From NCBI GenBank assembly GCA_946413655.1, contig CAMKLO010000017.1, positions 1-57,225 on the forward strand: DNA of 57,225 nucleotides. Reading direction: 5' to 3'. This document shows positions 23,925 to 33,100 of this stretch, piece by piece. This DNA comes from an uncultured Fibrobacter sp. GTDB lineage: Bacteria; Fibrobacterota; Fibrobacteria; Fibrobacterales; Fibrobacteraceae. The notes beneath the pieces were generated by a model. That model did no database searches and was not told the DNA's origin. It saw only the letters and a list, made by a program, of their open reading frames with translations. A program made the translations under genes and the position numbers. The first letter of the stretch is position 1; each line of letters opens with the position of its first letter.

Positions 23925-24839
23925 TTATAGTCGTTCGATGGTGAAACCTTTGCGGCGGAGGATGTCGATGATGTTTTCATCCTTCCCCACTAAATGTGCT
24001 GTACCGATAACCACAAATGCCTTGCGCTTTTCCGTGAGCAACTTCGTGATGAACTCTGCCATGGTTCGATTACGGGAATGCAAAATCCAGTTATCTATTT
24101 CTTTCTGGATGATGGAATCGTTCGCGCTAAGTTTTGCAGTGTCTGCATTCATGGCATTCCAAAAGAGGGTATCGTCCCCGGTTTTCCATGCCCGCATCAT
24201 CCACGTAACCGATGAGTCGATCAACCCGATTTCGCGCAGTGTTTTCTTCATGAAGTACATAGTGACGGAATCTTTTAGCCCTTCCCCTGTTAGGGCCATT
24301 ACTTGGTTCTCAACGGGTTCGAGCGATACGATGTTTTTCCCATGTTCCTGTGCTAGGTGGAGAAAGTGAAAATCGATTCCGAGATTGTAATCATAGCCCA
24401 GTCGCATAATTCCAATGGATGTCAATGTCATTGCTGCCGCCCATGGCTTGTACCGGTTGAATGTTCCTATCGGAATATTCCATGCGGTGCATATACTGTC
24501 GAGCGATTTTCGGATGTCGCCGGGAAGGATTCTTTCGAGAGAATCTTCTCCATGGAACATGCCGTACTGTTCATTCATGGAGGTGATTTCCTGCAGGATG
24601 GAATCGTCACCCATGTCAATTTCTACTGCAAGTTCGTCTGAACTATCGAATGCATTTGTGATGACTGGATCTAACGGGTAAAAAGAAGAATCTGCCAGGT
24701 GGATACTGCCTAATATATATACAGCGGAATTGGAATCGGAGACTTTCCAAAAGAAGTGCTTTTGTCCAGTTTGGGGACTGCAGCCAATTAGGCATGATGT
24801 CGTTATCGCGATGAGTAAAAAGCTTAGTAGTGAGCGCAT
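23925..24839 (-). CDS. TraB/GumN family lipoprotein
   Basis: Start at 24839 gives MRSLLSFLLIAITTSCLIGCSPQ, a lipoprotein signal. The domain has the family's two GxxH motifs: YILGSIHLADSSFYPL near the N-terminus and VVIGTAHLVGKDENI near the C-terminus. TraB/GumN proteins are thought to be metalloproteases or related hydrolases (family knowledge; the reaction is not settled). About 305 residues, probably periplasmic and outer-membrane anchored. Its leader (24875-24968) is a copy of the VOC leader. Confidence 0.8.
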   Translation of the reverse strand: MRSLLSFLLIAITTSCLIGCSPQTGQKHFFWKVSDSNSAVYILGSIHLADSSFYPLDPVITNAFDSSDELAVEIDMGDDSILQEITSMNEQYGMFHGEDSLERILPGDIRKSLDSICTAWNIPIGTFNRYKPWAAAMTLTSIGIMRLGYDYNLGIDFHFLHLAQEHGKNIVSLEPVENQVMALTGEGLKDSVTMYFMKKTLREIGLIDSSVTWMMRAWKTGDDTLFWNAMNADTAKLSANDSIIQKEIDNWILHSRNRTMAEFITKLLTEKRKAFVVIGTAHLVGKDENIIDILRRKGFTIERL

Positions 24840-24874
24840 TTTTAAGTAGTGGTCATGTGGGTGTGTTGCATGAG

Positions 24875-24968
24875 ATAGGACTTGCATAATATACATAAAT
24901 GTATCTTTCTGAGAGTTTCCGCAGTCTGCCATTTGTGAGTTTTCAACATCTATTCACATTTTTGTTGA
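24875..24968. repeat. Leader copy B (duplicated promoter region)
   Basis: Second copy of the 23424-23520 region, upstream of the GumN-family gene. It shares the ATATACATAAATG core and the TCAACA...TGTTGA inverted repeat. Confidence 0.65.
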
Positions 24969-25035
24969 ATGTTATGGGAAAAATTTAATGGGTTTGGTTT
25001 GGAAATGTTGAAACTATAACGTTTAATATGGAAAA

Positions 25036-25071
25036 TACTGCTTACTGCCTACTTCTAACTACCTACTAATT
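25036..25071. repeat. Heptanucleotide repeat in gap
   Basis: ACTGCTT, ACTGCCT, ACTTCTA, ACTACCT, ACTAATT: 7-base units, minus-strand sense of the AGTAGGA family. Just upstream of the macro-domain gene. Confidence 0.65.
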
Positions 25072-25096
25072 ATGTATATTTCTCATGGAGGTTTTC

Positions 25097-25606
25097 ATGA
25101 TAGAGATTGAAATTATCCATGGAGACATCACGAAGCTTGCAGTGGATGCTATCGTGAATGCGGCGAACTGTTCGCTGTTGGGTGGTGGCGGTGTCGATGG
25201 TGCGATTCATCGGGCGGCTGGGCCGGAGCTTTTGCGTTCGTGCATTCCGTTGAAAGGTTGCGAGACGGGCAAGGCGAAAATTACTCCCGGATTCAAGTTG
25301 CCGGCGAGATTTGTGATTCATACTCCGGGGCCGGTTTATCGTGACGGTCAGCATGGGGAACCTCAGCTTCTGGAATCTTGCTACAAGAGCTGTCTTGCAC
25401 TTGCCGAAGAAAACGGTTGCGAGACGGTCGCCTTCCCCGCTATTTCCACTGGCGTCTATGGCTACCCTTGGAAAGACGCCACCGAGATTGCCGTGAAAAC
25501 GGTCCGCGAATTCCCTGCGGAAAATGTCAAGAAAGTCATCTTCTGCTGCTTCAGTGCGGAGATGGAAAAGATTTATAGGGACGTGATGACGAAGACGCCA
25601 TCCTGA
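25097..25606 (+). CDS. Macro-domain ADP-ribose hydrolase (YmdB-like)
   Basis: Macro domain of 169 residues. VNAANCSLLGGGGVDGAIHRAAG is the ADP-ribose-binding loop with the catalytic-type Asn/Gly/Asp, and FPAISTGVYGYPWKDAT is the second phosphate-binding loop. It likely deacetylates O-acetyl-ADP-ribose or removes ADP-ribose from proteins. Start at 25097 because GGAGG (25088-25092) sits at ideal distance; an ATG at 25085 would overlap that site. Confidence 0.9.
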   Translation: MIEIEIIHGDITKLAVDAIVNAANCSLLGGGGVDGAIHRAAGPELLRSCIPLKGCETGKAKITPGFKLPARFVIHTPGPVYRDGQHGEPQLLESCYKSCLALAEENGCETVAFPAISTGVYGYPWKDATEIAVKTVREFPAENVKKVIFCCFSAEMEKIYRDVMTKTPS

Positions 25607-25688
25607 GCTGTCGTTCTCAATCAACGGGATGAAAGCCGTTAAATTTTTATATTATATTGTCTTTTAGAATTTCATTAAGGAGAAACAC

Positions 25689-26084
25689 ATGGAAGAAGTC
25701 GAAAAATTCATCAAGGAATGCGGTACTTATTTTCTCGCGACGGTCGAAGGTGACCAGCCGCGTGTGCGTCCGTTCGGGACCATCAACATTTTCGAAGGCA
25801 AGCTCTACATTCAGACGGGGACGTTTAAACCTGTTTCTAAACAGATTCATATGAATTCGAAAATGGAGCTTTGCGCCATGAACAAGGCCGGAAAGTGGTT
25901 GCGTGTCGCCGGTACGCTGGTTGCGGACGACCGTATTGCGCCAAAAGCTGACATGCTCGAACATTATCCCGAACTCAAGAAGATGTATTCTGCCGAAGAT
26001 CCGCGTACGGAGGTGCTGTACTTCAAGGATGCAACGGCTACGTTTTATAGCTTTACCGAAGCTCCTCGCGTCGTGAAATTTTAA
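25689..26084 (+). CDS. Pyridoxamine 5'-phosphate oxidase-fold flavoprotein
   Basis: 131 residues, FMN-binding split barrel: TYFLATVEGDQPRVRPFGTINIFEGKLYIQT is the typical opening and GKWLRVAGTLVADD follows. NimA-like and general flavin reductase members look like this. Substrate unknown. AAGGAG precedes the ATG. Followed by a terminator. Confidence 0.85.
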   Translation: MEEVEKFIKECGTYFLATVEGDQPRVRPFGTINIFEGKLYIQTGTFKPVSKQIHMNSKMELCAMNKAGKWLRVAGTLVADDRIAPKADMLEHYPELKKMYSAEDPRTEVLYFKDATATFYSFTEAPRVVKF

Positions 26085-26129
26085 ATTTTTTTAGACTACG
26101 CTGTGATAGACATGGCCGTTTTTTAAGCG

Positions 26130-26157
26130 CCGGGTCCCCTGCGGGCCTGGCCTTTTT
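26130..26157 (+). terminator. Rho-independent terminator
   Basis: CCGGGTCC (26130-26137) and GGCCTGG region (26143-26150) pair over eight bases with two G-T, followed by TTTTT. Confidence 0.75.
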
Positions 26158-26402
26158 AGTGGATAAAATTTTAAAATTAATCAACAATCGACAAATTTGT
26201 ACCACCAAGTTATTCACTATAATTAAAAATGTTGATAAATAATATGCACACTTCCCCACATCTGCACTGTTTCACGTGAAACAATCAAGAGGTAAGTGGA
26301 TAAATTGTGTTCTTTGATGTTAAACTTGTTGAAAGACATTTTTATTATTAACAATCTATAAACACAAATTTTTTAATTTTTAGATGAAAAAATAAGAAAG
26401 AA
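26158..26402. other. AT-rich gap, candidate replication-origin region 2, with parS 4
   Basis: No gene. DnaA-box-like 9-mers: TTATCCACT on the minus strand (about 26158-26166 and 26295-26303), TTATTCACT (about 26210-26218) and TTATCAACA on the minus strand (about 26230-26238). parS sits among them. An unusually AT-rich stretch (26335-26402) could be an unwinding element. See the finding. Confidence 0.45.
26268..26283. promoter_or_regulatory. parS site 4
   Basis: TGTTTCACGTGAAACA, perfect consensus palindrome. Unlike sites 1-3 it is not preceded by the GGTTTCCAAATAAAAA hairpin. Confidence 0.95.
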
Positions 26403-26452
26403 TTTCTTAAATCGCCATGTAAAAGTTATATTTCCCGTGGAGGATTGGATTT

Positions 26453-27217
26453 ATGCAGGACAATACGAAACGTGGCAACCGCGTGCTTTTTTGGATGAAG
26501 GTCATCTTTATTCTTTTCGTCGCTTTTTGGCTGCAATTTGTTTTCATGGTGGCTAGCATATATCTCTTATTTGGACATTGGCTGGCTTTGTGTACGGGGA
26601 TGCTTTTTATGGCATTCGCCTTTTGCATCGGTGCCGGTATATTCATATCGCTAGTTGTTTTTTGCATTAGTTATTTGTCGTGGCTGCATCGGGCAATTTC
26701 GAATTTGCGGTTGTTGACGACGACATCGTTTTCGCCGATGGGCGCGGTTCTCCTCACCTGCATCCCGTTTGTCGGTTATTTCTTGAATTACTTTATTTTT
26801 TGCGACATGGTCAAAAGTCAGGAAAAATACATGCAGCAGAAGGGCATTCTCAAGGAACGGTTCCCGAAAAGGATTTTGAACGCGTGGCTTATCGCATCGC
26901 TATTGTTGTTGTTGATTGTTTTTGTAGATCCCAATCAGCTTGGTTTTTTGACGGTTGTTTCTCCGGCGGTACAGGTCGATGGAAACAAATTTATAGAATT
27001 TTTAGAAAAGACGCTTGTTGTCGTGATTCCCATCTTGTACATCATGAGTTTCTCGGCATATGCCAAACAGGAACGCGAAATTTTCCGGATACATACGGAA
27101 GAACTTTTCAACAAGCATGTTGACGAGGTTATCCGCGAACGCGAGATTATGCGTGCCGCCGAAATGCTACGAAAAAGCCAGGGTCTCGAACCCACTCAAA
27201 CTAATCAAGAAAAATAA
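26453..27217 (+). CDS. Multi-pass membrane protein (DUF4328-like)
   Basis: 254 residues with about five hydrophobic segments: 12-38, 45-72, 95-115, 145-163 and 190-205. The middle SYLSWLHRAISNLRLLTTTSFSPMGAVLLTCIPFVGYFLNYF in pieces resembles DUF4328 (a short loop-rich region before two helices). The C-terminal 50 residues are charged and helical. GGAGG precedes the ATG. Function unknown. Confidence 0.6.
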   Translation: MQDNTKRGNRVLFWMKVIFILFVAFWLQFVFMVASIYLLFGHWLALCTGMLFMAFAFCIGAGIFISLVVFCISYLSWLHRAISNLRLLTTTSFSPMGAVLLTCIPFVGYFLNYFIFCDMVKSQEKYMQQKGILKERFPKRILNAWLIASLLLLLIVFVDPNQLGFLTVVSPAVQVDGNKFIEFLEKTLVVVIPILYIMSFSAYAKQEREIFRIHTEELFNKHVDEVIREREIMRAAEMLRKSQGLEPTQTNQEK

Positions 27218-27220
27218 AAA

Positions 27221-28273
27221 TTACAGATAAGTTGCCACGAACTTTTTCTGGTATTCCGGATCTTCGTGCGCCCAATGCTTCTCTTCCATCGCCTGGTATT
27301 GCCAATTGATGGCTTGCATGAATTTGTCCGGATTGCAGAGGTTGTTGAAAATCGCGTCGAGGTCATCGACAGTCGCGTTCAACCCCACCAGCTGTTCCTT
27401 GGGCGCATAGCTGTACGGGCTGCTGGCGAAGTCGCTTCCGATAAAGACTGCTCCAAGGGCGGCTGCTTCTTTGAGTTTCAAGTCACTCTTTGATCTGTTG
27501 AAGTTATTTGCAGCGAGCGGAGCCAGGAAAAAGTCGGGCTTGTAGCTGGAGACCGTCTGTGCGAACGGTAAGAAGTTCGTGTAAGGAATCTTCGTGAATT
27601 TTCCTTCGAGGTCTTTCAGGAAATCAGGTTCGCCGAAAATGCAGAGATCAATGCTTTCGTCCGCGACGTGCTTGCGGAGCCATGGAATCCATGCGCCATC
27701 GAGATCTCCCGCGACACCGTCGGCAAAATGCCCGAGGCTGCCCGCGTACATCACCTTCGGCTTTCCGGTGAACGGCGAAGTTCTCTGAGTCATTCCGAAC
27801 AGCGATTTGGAAACACCGTTCGGCATCACGACTGCGTTTACGCCGAGGTCGGACTTGATGCGGCTTGCGAGGTAACGTGTAGAACAAACTACAGTGTCAA
27901 AAAGTGGCAATACTTGTTTGAGGCTCGAAAGCATCATCTGGTCATGATTCGGGATGTGCTTGGCATACGAGGCGATAATCGGCGAAAGGTCCCATAGCAA
28001 GTCATCCATGTCGGTCACTAGCTTGAACCCACATTCTTTTTTGAGCTTCGAATAGAAAAGTGCAATCTGTGCGCGACCCGGTGCCGTCGGCTTCTGCAGA
28101 ATCACCGCGCGCGTCTGCTTGAGCGCGTCTTTGTTGGTGCAGATGATTTCGGTGATGGACGGGATGATTTCGAAGTCGTTCTTGCCCATGAACTGAAGGC
28201 ACGGCAAAATGCAGCGGACCCAGTCCGGTTGCGCCATGTCGTAAGGATGCACGATAACTTGCTGTCTGTTCAT
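27221..28273 (-). CDS. GT-B fold glycosyltransferase family protein
   Basis: 350 residues. VVCSTRYLASRI and NGVSKSLFG mark the end of a GT-B N-terminal domain; KPKVMYAGSLGHFADGV starts the C-terminal domain, and DFFLAPLAANNFNRSKSDLKLKEAAALGAVFIGSD is the donor-binding region (KxxE-type). A cytosolic sugar transferase; donor and acceptor are unknown. No polysaccharide cluster surrounds it. Confidence 0.75.
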   Translation of the reverse strand: MNRQQVIVHPYDMAQPDWVRCILPCLQFMGKNDFEIIPSITEIICTNKDALKQTRAVILQKPTAPGRAQIALFYSKLKKECGFKLVTDMDDLLWDLSPIIASYAKHIPNHDQMMLSSLKQVLPLFDTVVCSTRYLASRIKSDLGVNAVVMPNGVSKSLFGMTQRTSPFTGKPKVMYAGSLGHFADGVAGDLDGAWIPWLRKHVADESIDLCIFGEPDFLKDLEGKFTKIPYTNFLPFAQTVSSYKPDFFLAPLAANNFNRSKSDLKLKEAAALGAVFIGSDFASSPYSYAPKEQLVGLNATVDDLDAIFNNLCNPDKFMQAINWQYQAMEEKHWAHEDPEYQKKFVATYL

Positions 28274-28310
28274 AGTTGGAAAAGTAGTAAAAAAATGACC
28301 GCGTAAATAC

Positions 28311-28730
28311 CTACACGAACTCGATTATGAGCTGCTTGCCGAGGGCGTGCGCCAGCTTGTAGAGCGTCTCGATGGAAGGTGAACCTTTCGGAGTTTCGAA
28401 GCGTTGGTATGCCTGCGGGGTGATGTTTGCACGCCGCGCCACATCGCTTTTCTTTTGACCCCTGCGCGCTTCGAAGAGTTTGTACGCAATTTCGATTCGC
28501 GGGGAAAGCTCGACCGGGTAGAGCCCCTTGTCGGTGTCGGGCATCGTCTTGGGGAGGATCATCGTGTTGCCGAGATCCAGGTCGCATTCCATTGCGCCGT
28601 CGAGTGCATCCTTCGCCTGCCTGAGGGCCTCCTCCTGCGTGTCGCCGAACGCGTTCACGTTGGGCAGGTCGGGGAACGAAACCACGAAACCCATGTCTTT
28701 GTCTTTCTCGATTTTCGCTGCGTAATTCAT
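28311..28730 (-). CDS. HicB-like antitoxin with C-terminal HTH
   Basis: From the ATG at 28730: a HicB-type RNase-H-like domain (YAAKIEKDKDMGFVVSFPDLPNVNAFGDTQEEALRQAKDAL) of about 60 residues. A linker and an XRE-type helix-turn-helix (KKSDVARRANITPQAYQRFETP) follow. Such proteins neutralise HicA mRNA interferases and repress their own operon. No intact HicA is next to it; only a 19-codon stub lies upstream in frame (28731-28787). Confidence 0.85.
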   Translation of the reverse strand: MNYAAKIEKDKDMGFVVSFPDLPNVNAFGDTQEEALRQAKDALDGAMECDLDLGNTMILPKTMPDTDKGLYPVELSPRIEIAYKLFEARRGQKKSDVARRANITPQAYQRFETPKGSPSIETLYKLAHALGKQLIIEFV

Positions 28731-28787
28731 GGTGTGTGGAACCCAGCCTCTTTTTTTTGCGTATTCACAGATTTCTTTAAACTTCAT
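28731..28787 (-). pseudogene. Remnant of a HicA-like toxin gene
   Basis: In-frame upstream extension of the HicB gene reading MKFKEICEYAKKRGWVPHT. The first 15 residues fit the start of HicA (M-K-x-x-E-[IV]...GW) and VPH recalls the HicA middle. The parts between seem deleted. Alternatively it is just a chance leader; an A8 run is present. Confidence 0.45.
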
Positions 28788-28853
28788 TGTTTAAATTACA
28801 ATATATTTGTTTATTTATCAATATATTGATTTATAAAATTAGGCTTCGCACCC

Positions 28854-29939
28854 TCATTTTTCATCCTGCAACAAATTCTCGAACAGTGGGCGATATCCTG
28901 CGATATCTTCTACCTGCATGATGGTCGCGATCTTGTTCCCTGCGTCTTTGGACGAAGCTCCGCAGTGGAAAAGCTTCTCGCTGGCGGTTCCGAAATCCAG
29001 GTAGATGTACCTGTCATGGAACTTATTCCCAGTGGCGTGAACATCGCCAAGCTCCACATCTGGGCGGGCAGCTCTGAAGTCCGCCTTCATGCTTTCGGTC
29101 AGGTAGGTACGACCGTACTGTTCGCTGAAAATCTTGATAGAAACACCATTCGCCACGCACCGCAACAAATCAAGGGTCTTTACATCTAAGTAGTCATCCA
29201 CAATCAGCACCGACTTCTTCGCCATGCTGTAAATCTGCGTGTAGGCGACATCGGCTTCCAGCCGCTGCCCGTTCAGAATCAGGAAATGCTTGAAGGTACT
29301 CGGGTCGATGAAATTTGCCATGACTTTTTGGAGAAAACTCTCGTTTCGCTCTACCTTGTTCGAAAGCGTGCGGACATCCGTGGCAATCTCGGCGATATCC
29401 CGCGTGTTTTGGCTTGTCTGCGTCGCCAGTGCGACCATCCCCGCAGAAACATCCGGCACGTTCTCCGCCGCAATGTAGTCCTTCATCTGCTTGAAAAGAC
29501 GGATGAGGGCCATACTCTGTTGTACTGCCAAATCGCCTTTCAACACAGTCATAAGCATATAAATGCCCTGTTCTGTAAAAACGTAGGGATTGGAACGGCT
29601 CATTGTGCTGATATTTGCGGTGCAATTTTTGCACCGCAAATCTTTAGCGTCATTTGCATCTGTAATTGCGGTAAATTTTTTTGACCGCAATTCCTCAACT
29701 TCCCTTTTGGTCAGCTGAAATCGGAAATCCTCCGCAAAACGTTCAATGTTATTCTTGACTTGCCTGTTAAAATCTTTCGTGCTATACCCGTAAATCTCGG
29801 CCAGATCGGCGTCGAGCATGACCTTTACCCCACGGATGGTATATATTCGCGACTTGAGCAGGTTCTCGTCTATCAGGGAAAATTCGGGCTTTTTCGGCGC
29901 GACGGCCTCGGCCGCACTGGCCGCAACATCTTTTTTCAT
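28854..29939 (-). CDS. ORF6N domain protein with PLD-like C-terminus
   Basis: Start at 29939 preceded by GAGG. The N-terminal part has the phage-type ORF6N domain: SRIYTIRGVKVMLDADLAEIYGYSTKDFNRQVKNN (in pieces). A coiled middle follows (ATQTSQNTRDIAEIATDVRTLSNKVE). The C-terminal half has an FHDRYIYLD stretch like phospholipase-D-fold domains, plus GASSKDAGNK. ORF6N proteins are often antirepressor-like and sit near defence or prophage genes. Role here unknown. Confidence 0.75.
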   Translation of the reverse strand: MKKDVAASAAEAVAPKKPEFSLIDENLLKSRIYTIRGVKVMLDADLAEIYGYSTKDFNRQVKNNIERFAEDFRFQLTKREVEELRSKKFTAITDANDAKDLRCKNCTANISTMSRSNPYVFTEQGIYMLMTVLKGDLAVQQSMALIRLFKQMKDYIAAENVPDVSAGMVALATQTSQNTRDIAEIATDVRTLSNKVERNESFLQKVMANFIDPSTFKHFLILNGQRLEADVAYTQIYSMAKKSVLIVDDYLDVKTLDLLRCVANGVSIKIFSEQYGRTYLTESMKADFRAARPDVELGDVHATGNKFHDRYIYLDFGTASEKLFHCGASSKDAGNKIATIMQVEDIAGYRPLFENLLQDEK

Positions 29940-30112
29940 CGTCAACTCCTCTGGCATACAAGCGATAAAAATACCAAAGACTATACACTTGTGCACTAAA
30001 TATAAATTCGAAAATTCAGTTTGTCAATAGGCTTGTCTATTTTTTTGAAAATATGCGAAAAAAGCCGTTCTTGTCATTCTTGTTGCACTAAATTAGGGTA
30101 TATTTCACTTGT

Positions 30113-33100
30113 ATGTCAATCAAGTTCATCACGCCCAAAAAGTCCGTAAATTCAGCGTTCCTCAAGTTGCCTGTTCCCGTCGAAAAGATGGAGGATTTCA
30201 AGCTTTCGCTCAAGAATCTTTACAGCAAGCGGAACACTGCGCAGGACGAAGAATACCACAAGGGCGAAATCTGGAACTTTTTACGCAAGATTTTTGAACC
30301 CGATTATTCGGTGCAGGTCAACCGCCCGATAGACCTTGCAATTTTTAACGGGAATACGGCAAGTGCAAAGCCGGCGGTGATTATCGAAGCGAAATCGCCG
30401 ACGAATGCGGCAGAAATGTTTTCGGCGGAGCATCCGAACGTAAAATCGTTGCAGGAACTCGTCTATTACTTTATGCTGGAATACGTACATTCGGGCAATC
30501 ACGAAATCAAGTGGCTCGCCATCACAAATTTTGACGAATGGTATTTCTTCGACGTTAAGGACTTTATCCGCTATTTTGGGAACAAGTCAAAACCGATATA
30601 CGATCAGTTCCTAAAATTCAAGGCGAATCAGATGAGCGGCAACAAAACCTCGGATTTCTACAACGATATCGCGAAACCCGCCATCGACGATTTCCTCGCC
30701 TCCTGCGATATCAACGTCGTGCATTTTAGCCTAGACGTCATTGCGAGTCCCGGATCAAAGTCCGGGATAAACTCCGCGAAGCAATTTAATGCTGCGTGTC
30801 ATCCTGAGCGGAGCGTAAGCGGAGTCGAAGGATCTAAAAAACTCCTCCCTCTTTTCAAATTCCTCTCCCCGGAAACCCTCCTCGCCAGACCTTTCGCAAA
30901 CGACAGCAACAGTCTTGACCGCAACTTTTATGCGGAACTCTTGCACATCATTGGCCTCGAAGAAGTAAAAGAAGATAAGGGAGGCAAGAAGGTCATTCAA
31001 CGCAAGAAGCCCGCAAATCGCGACAAGGCGAGCCTCCTTGAAAGTGCCATCTACCAGCTCGAAGACGATTTCCCGAACAAGGAAGAATGCGAGGCGATGG
31101 CCCTCCGTCTCTGCATTACGTGGGTGAACCGCCTGCTGTTCTTGAAACTTGTCGAATCGCAAATCCTCATGTATCAAAAGGGCGATGCTTCGTACCGATT
31201 CATGAGTACAGATAAAATAGCGAACTTCGACGAACTGAACATTTTCTTTTTTAAGGTACTCGGCAAGAAAATCGAGGACCGCGACGAAGACGTACTCAAA
31301 CGTTACCCGAATGTCCCTTACCTGAACAGTTCACTGTTCGAACCGACCGAAGACGAAAAGCACCTGAAAATCCGCGGCATTCCCGATGCCCAGATGGAAA
31401 TTTTCAACAAGACCGTTTTGAAGGACGAACGCGGCAAACGCGCAAAAGGCACGCTCCCGAATCTGGATTACATCTTCAAGTTCCTCGATGCGTACAACTT
31501 CGCAAGCGATGCACAAGGCGGCGTGACCTCTACGAGCAAGACGCTCATCAATGCGTCGGTTCTCGGACTTATCTTCGAAAAAATCAACGGCTACAAAGAC
31601 GGCAGTTTCTTTACGCCAGGGTTCATCACCGACTATATGGCCCGCGATGTGCTGGAACGGACGGTAGTGCAGAAGTTCAACGAGAAAAAGTCCTGGAAAT
31701 GCGAAAATTTGGAAGATGTCTCGGACAAGATTGAAGACATTTCAGAAGCGAACGAAATTGTAGATGACATCCGCGTTGCCGATGTCGCCGTGGGCTCTGG
31801 GCATTTCTTGGTGTCGGCCCTTAATCGCCTGCTTGCAATCAAGTCGGAATTGAACATTTTGTGCGATGCAGACGGCAAACGCATCAAACGCCGCGACTTG
31901 ATTTTGAAAGTAGATAACGACGAACTTTCTGTAGTTGATGACGAGGGCGAACCGTTTGAATACAAGCCCGGCAACGAAGAAAGCCAGCGGTATCAAGAAG
32001 CCTTGTTCAATGAGAAACGCCGCATCATCGAGAATTGCCTTTTCGGCGTTGACCTGAACCCCAACAGCGTGAACATCTGCCGTTTGCGCCTTTGGATTGA
32101 ACTTTTGAAGAACGCCTACTACACCAAGGAAAGCGGCTACAAACAACTTCAGACGCTCCCGAACATTGATATCAATATCAAAGTCGGCGACTCGCTGCTG
32201 AGCCAGTATCCTGTAAATGCAGGTCATAAAGTCGCAGACTTTTTAAGTGCAGAAGAAAAGAACGACCGCAAAAAAGATAGCCTCAATACCGCCCTTATTG
32301 AATACCGTAAATGTGTAAATGATTATAAAACTGGAGGCTCGCAAAATTCCAAGGTATTACTTCGTCAGAAAATTGCGGGTCTAAAAAGCCGTATCGTAGA
32401 AGACGGGCAGATTGAAATGTTTGACGAATACAAGGGTTCTGCGGGTAATACCATCGATTTTTCCAACTCGCTCGAATGGATGTTCGAATTTCCAGAAGTT
32501 TTGGACGAAAAAGGTCGCTTTGTTGGCTTCGATGCAATTATTGGAAACCCGCCGTATGTGCAGCTCCAAAGTATGGGCGAAATGAGCGACGTTTATAGCA
32601 AGCGCGATTACAGTTGCTACAATAAGTCCGCAGATCTTTATTGCCTTTTTTATGAAAGAGCAATTCAGTTGATGAAGCCGAATGGTTATTTGGGATTCAT
32701 TGCTTCTGACAAATGGTTAAAAATCAATTATGGTGAACAACTGCGAGAATTTCTTACAACATCTGCGAATCCGATTTTATTGATTGATTTTCCTGGTGTT
32801 CGAGTTTTTGACGATGCAAATGTTGACCCGCAAATTTTGGTGGTTCAAAAATCAAAATACAAAGAAAAAACTTTAGCTTGTACAGTGACAAAGAAAGGAT
32901 CTGCTTTTGAAAAAGAAGTACAAGATAAACTTTCTTCACATGCATTTGGTAAGGATCCTTGGAAATGGATGGATTTATGGGAAATATCTATCTTGCAAAA
33001 GATGGATGTTGGCACTGCTTTGAAAGATATGTCCGTTTCAATTTATCGTGGTATATTAACTGGCTTTAATGATGCATTCTTTATTGACGGAAAGACGAGA

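Noticed and set aside
29623..29690. Inverted repeats (TTGCGGTGCAA...TTGCACCGCAA) as a terminator or regulatory hairpin
   Set aside because: They lie inside the coding sequence of the ORF6N protein (repeated RCKNCTA-like residues) with no U-run.
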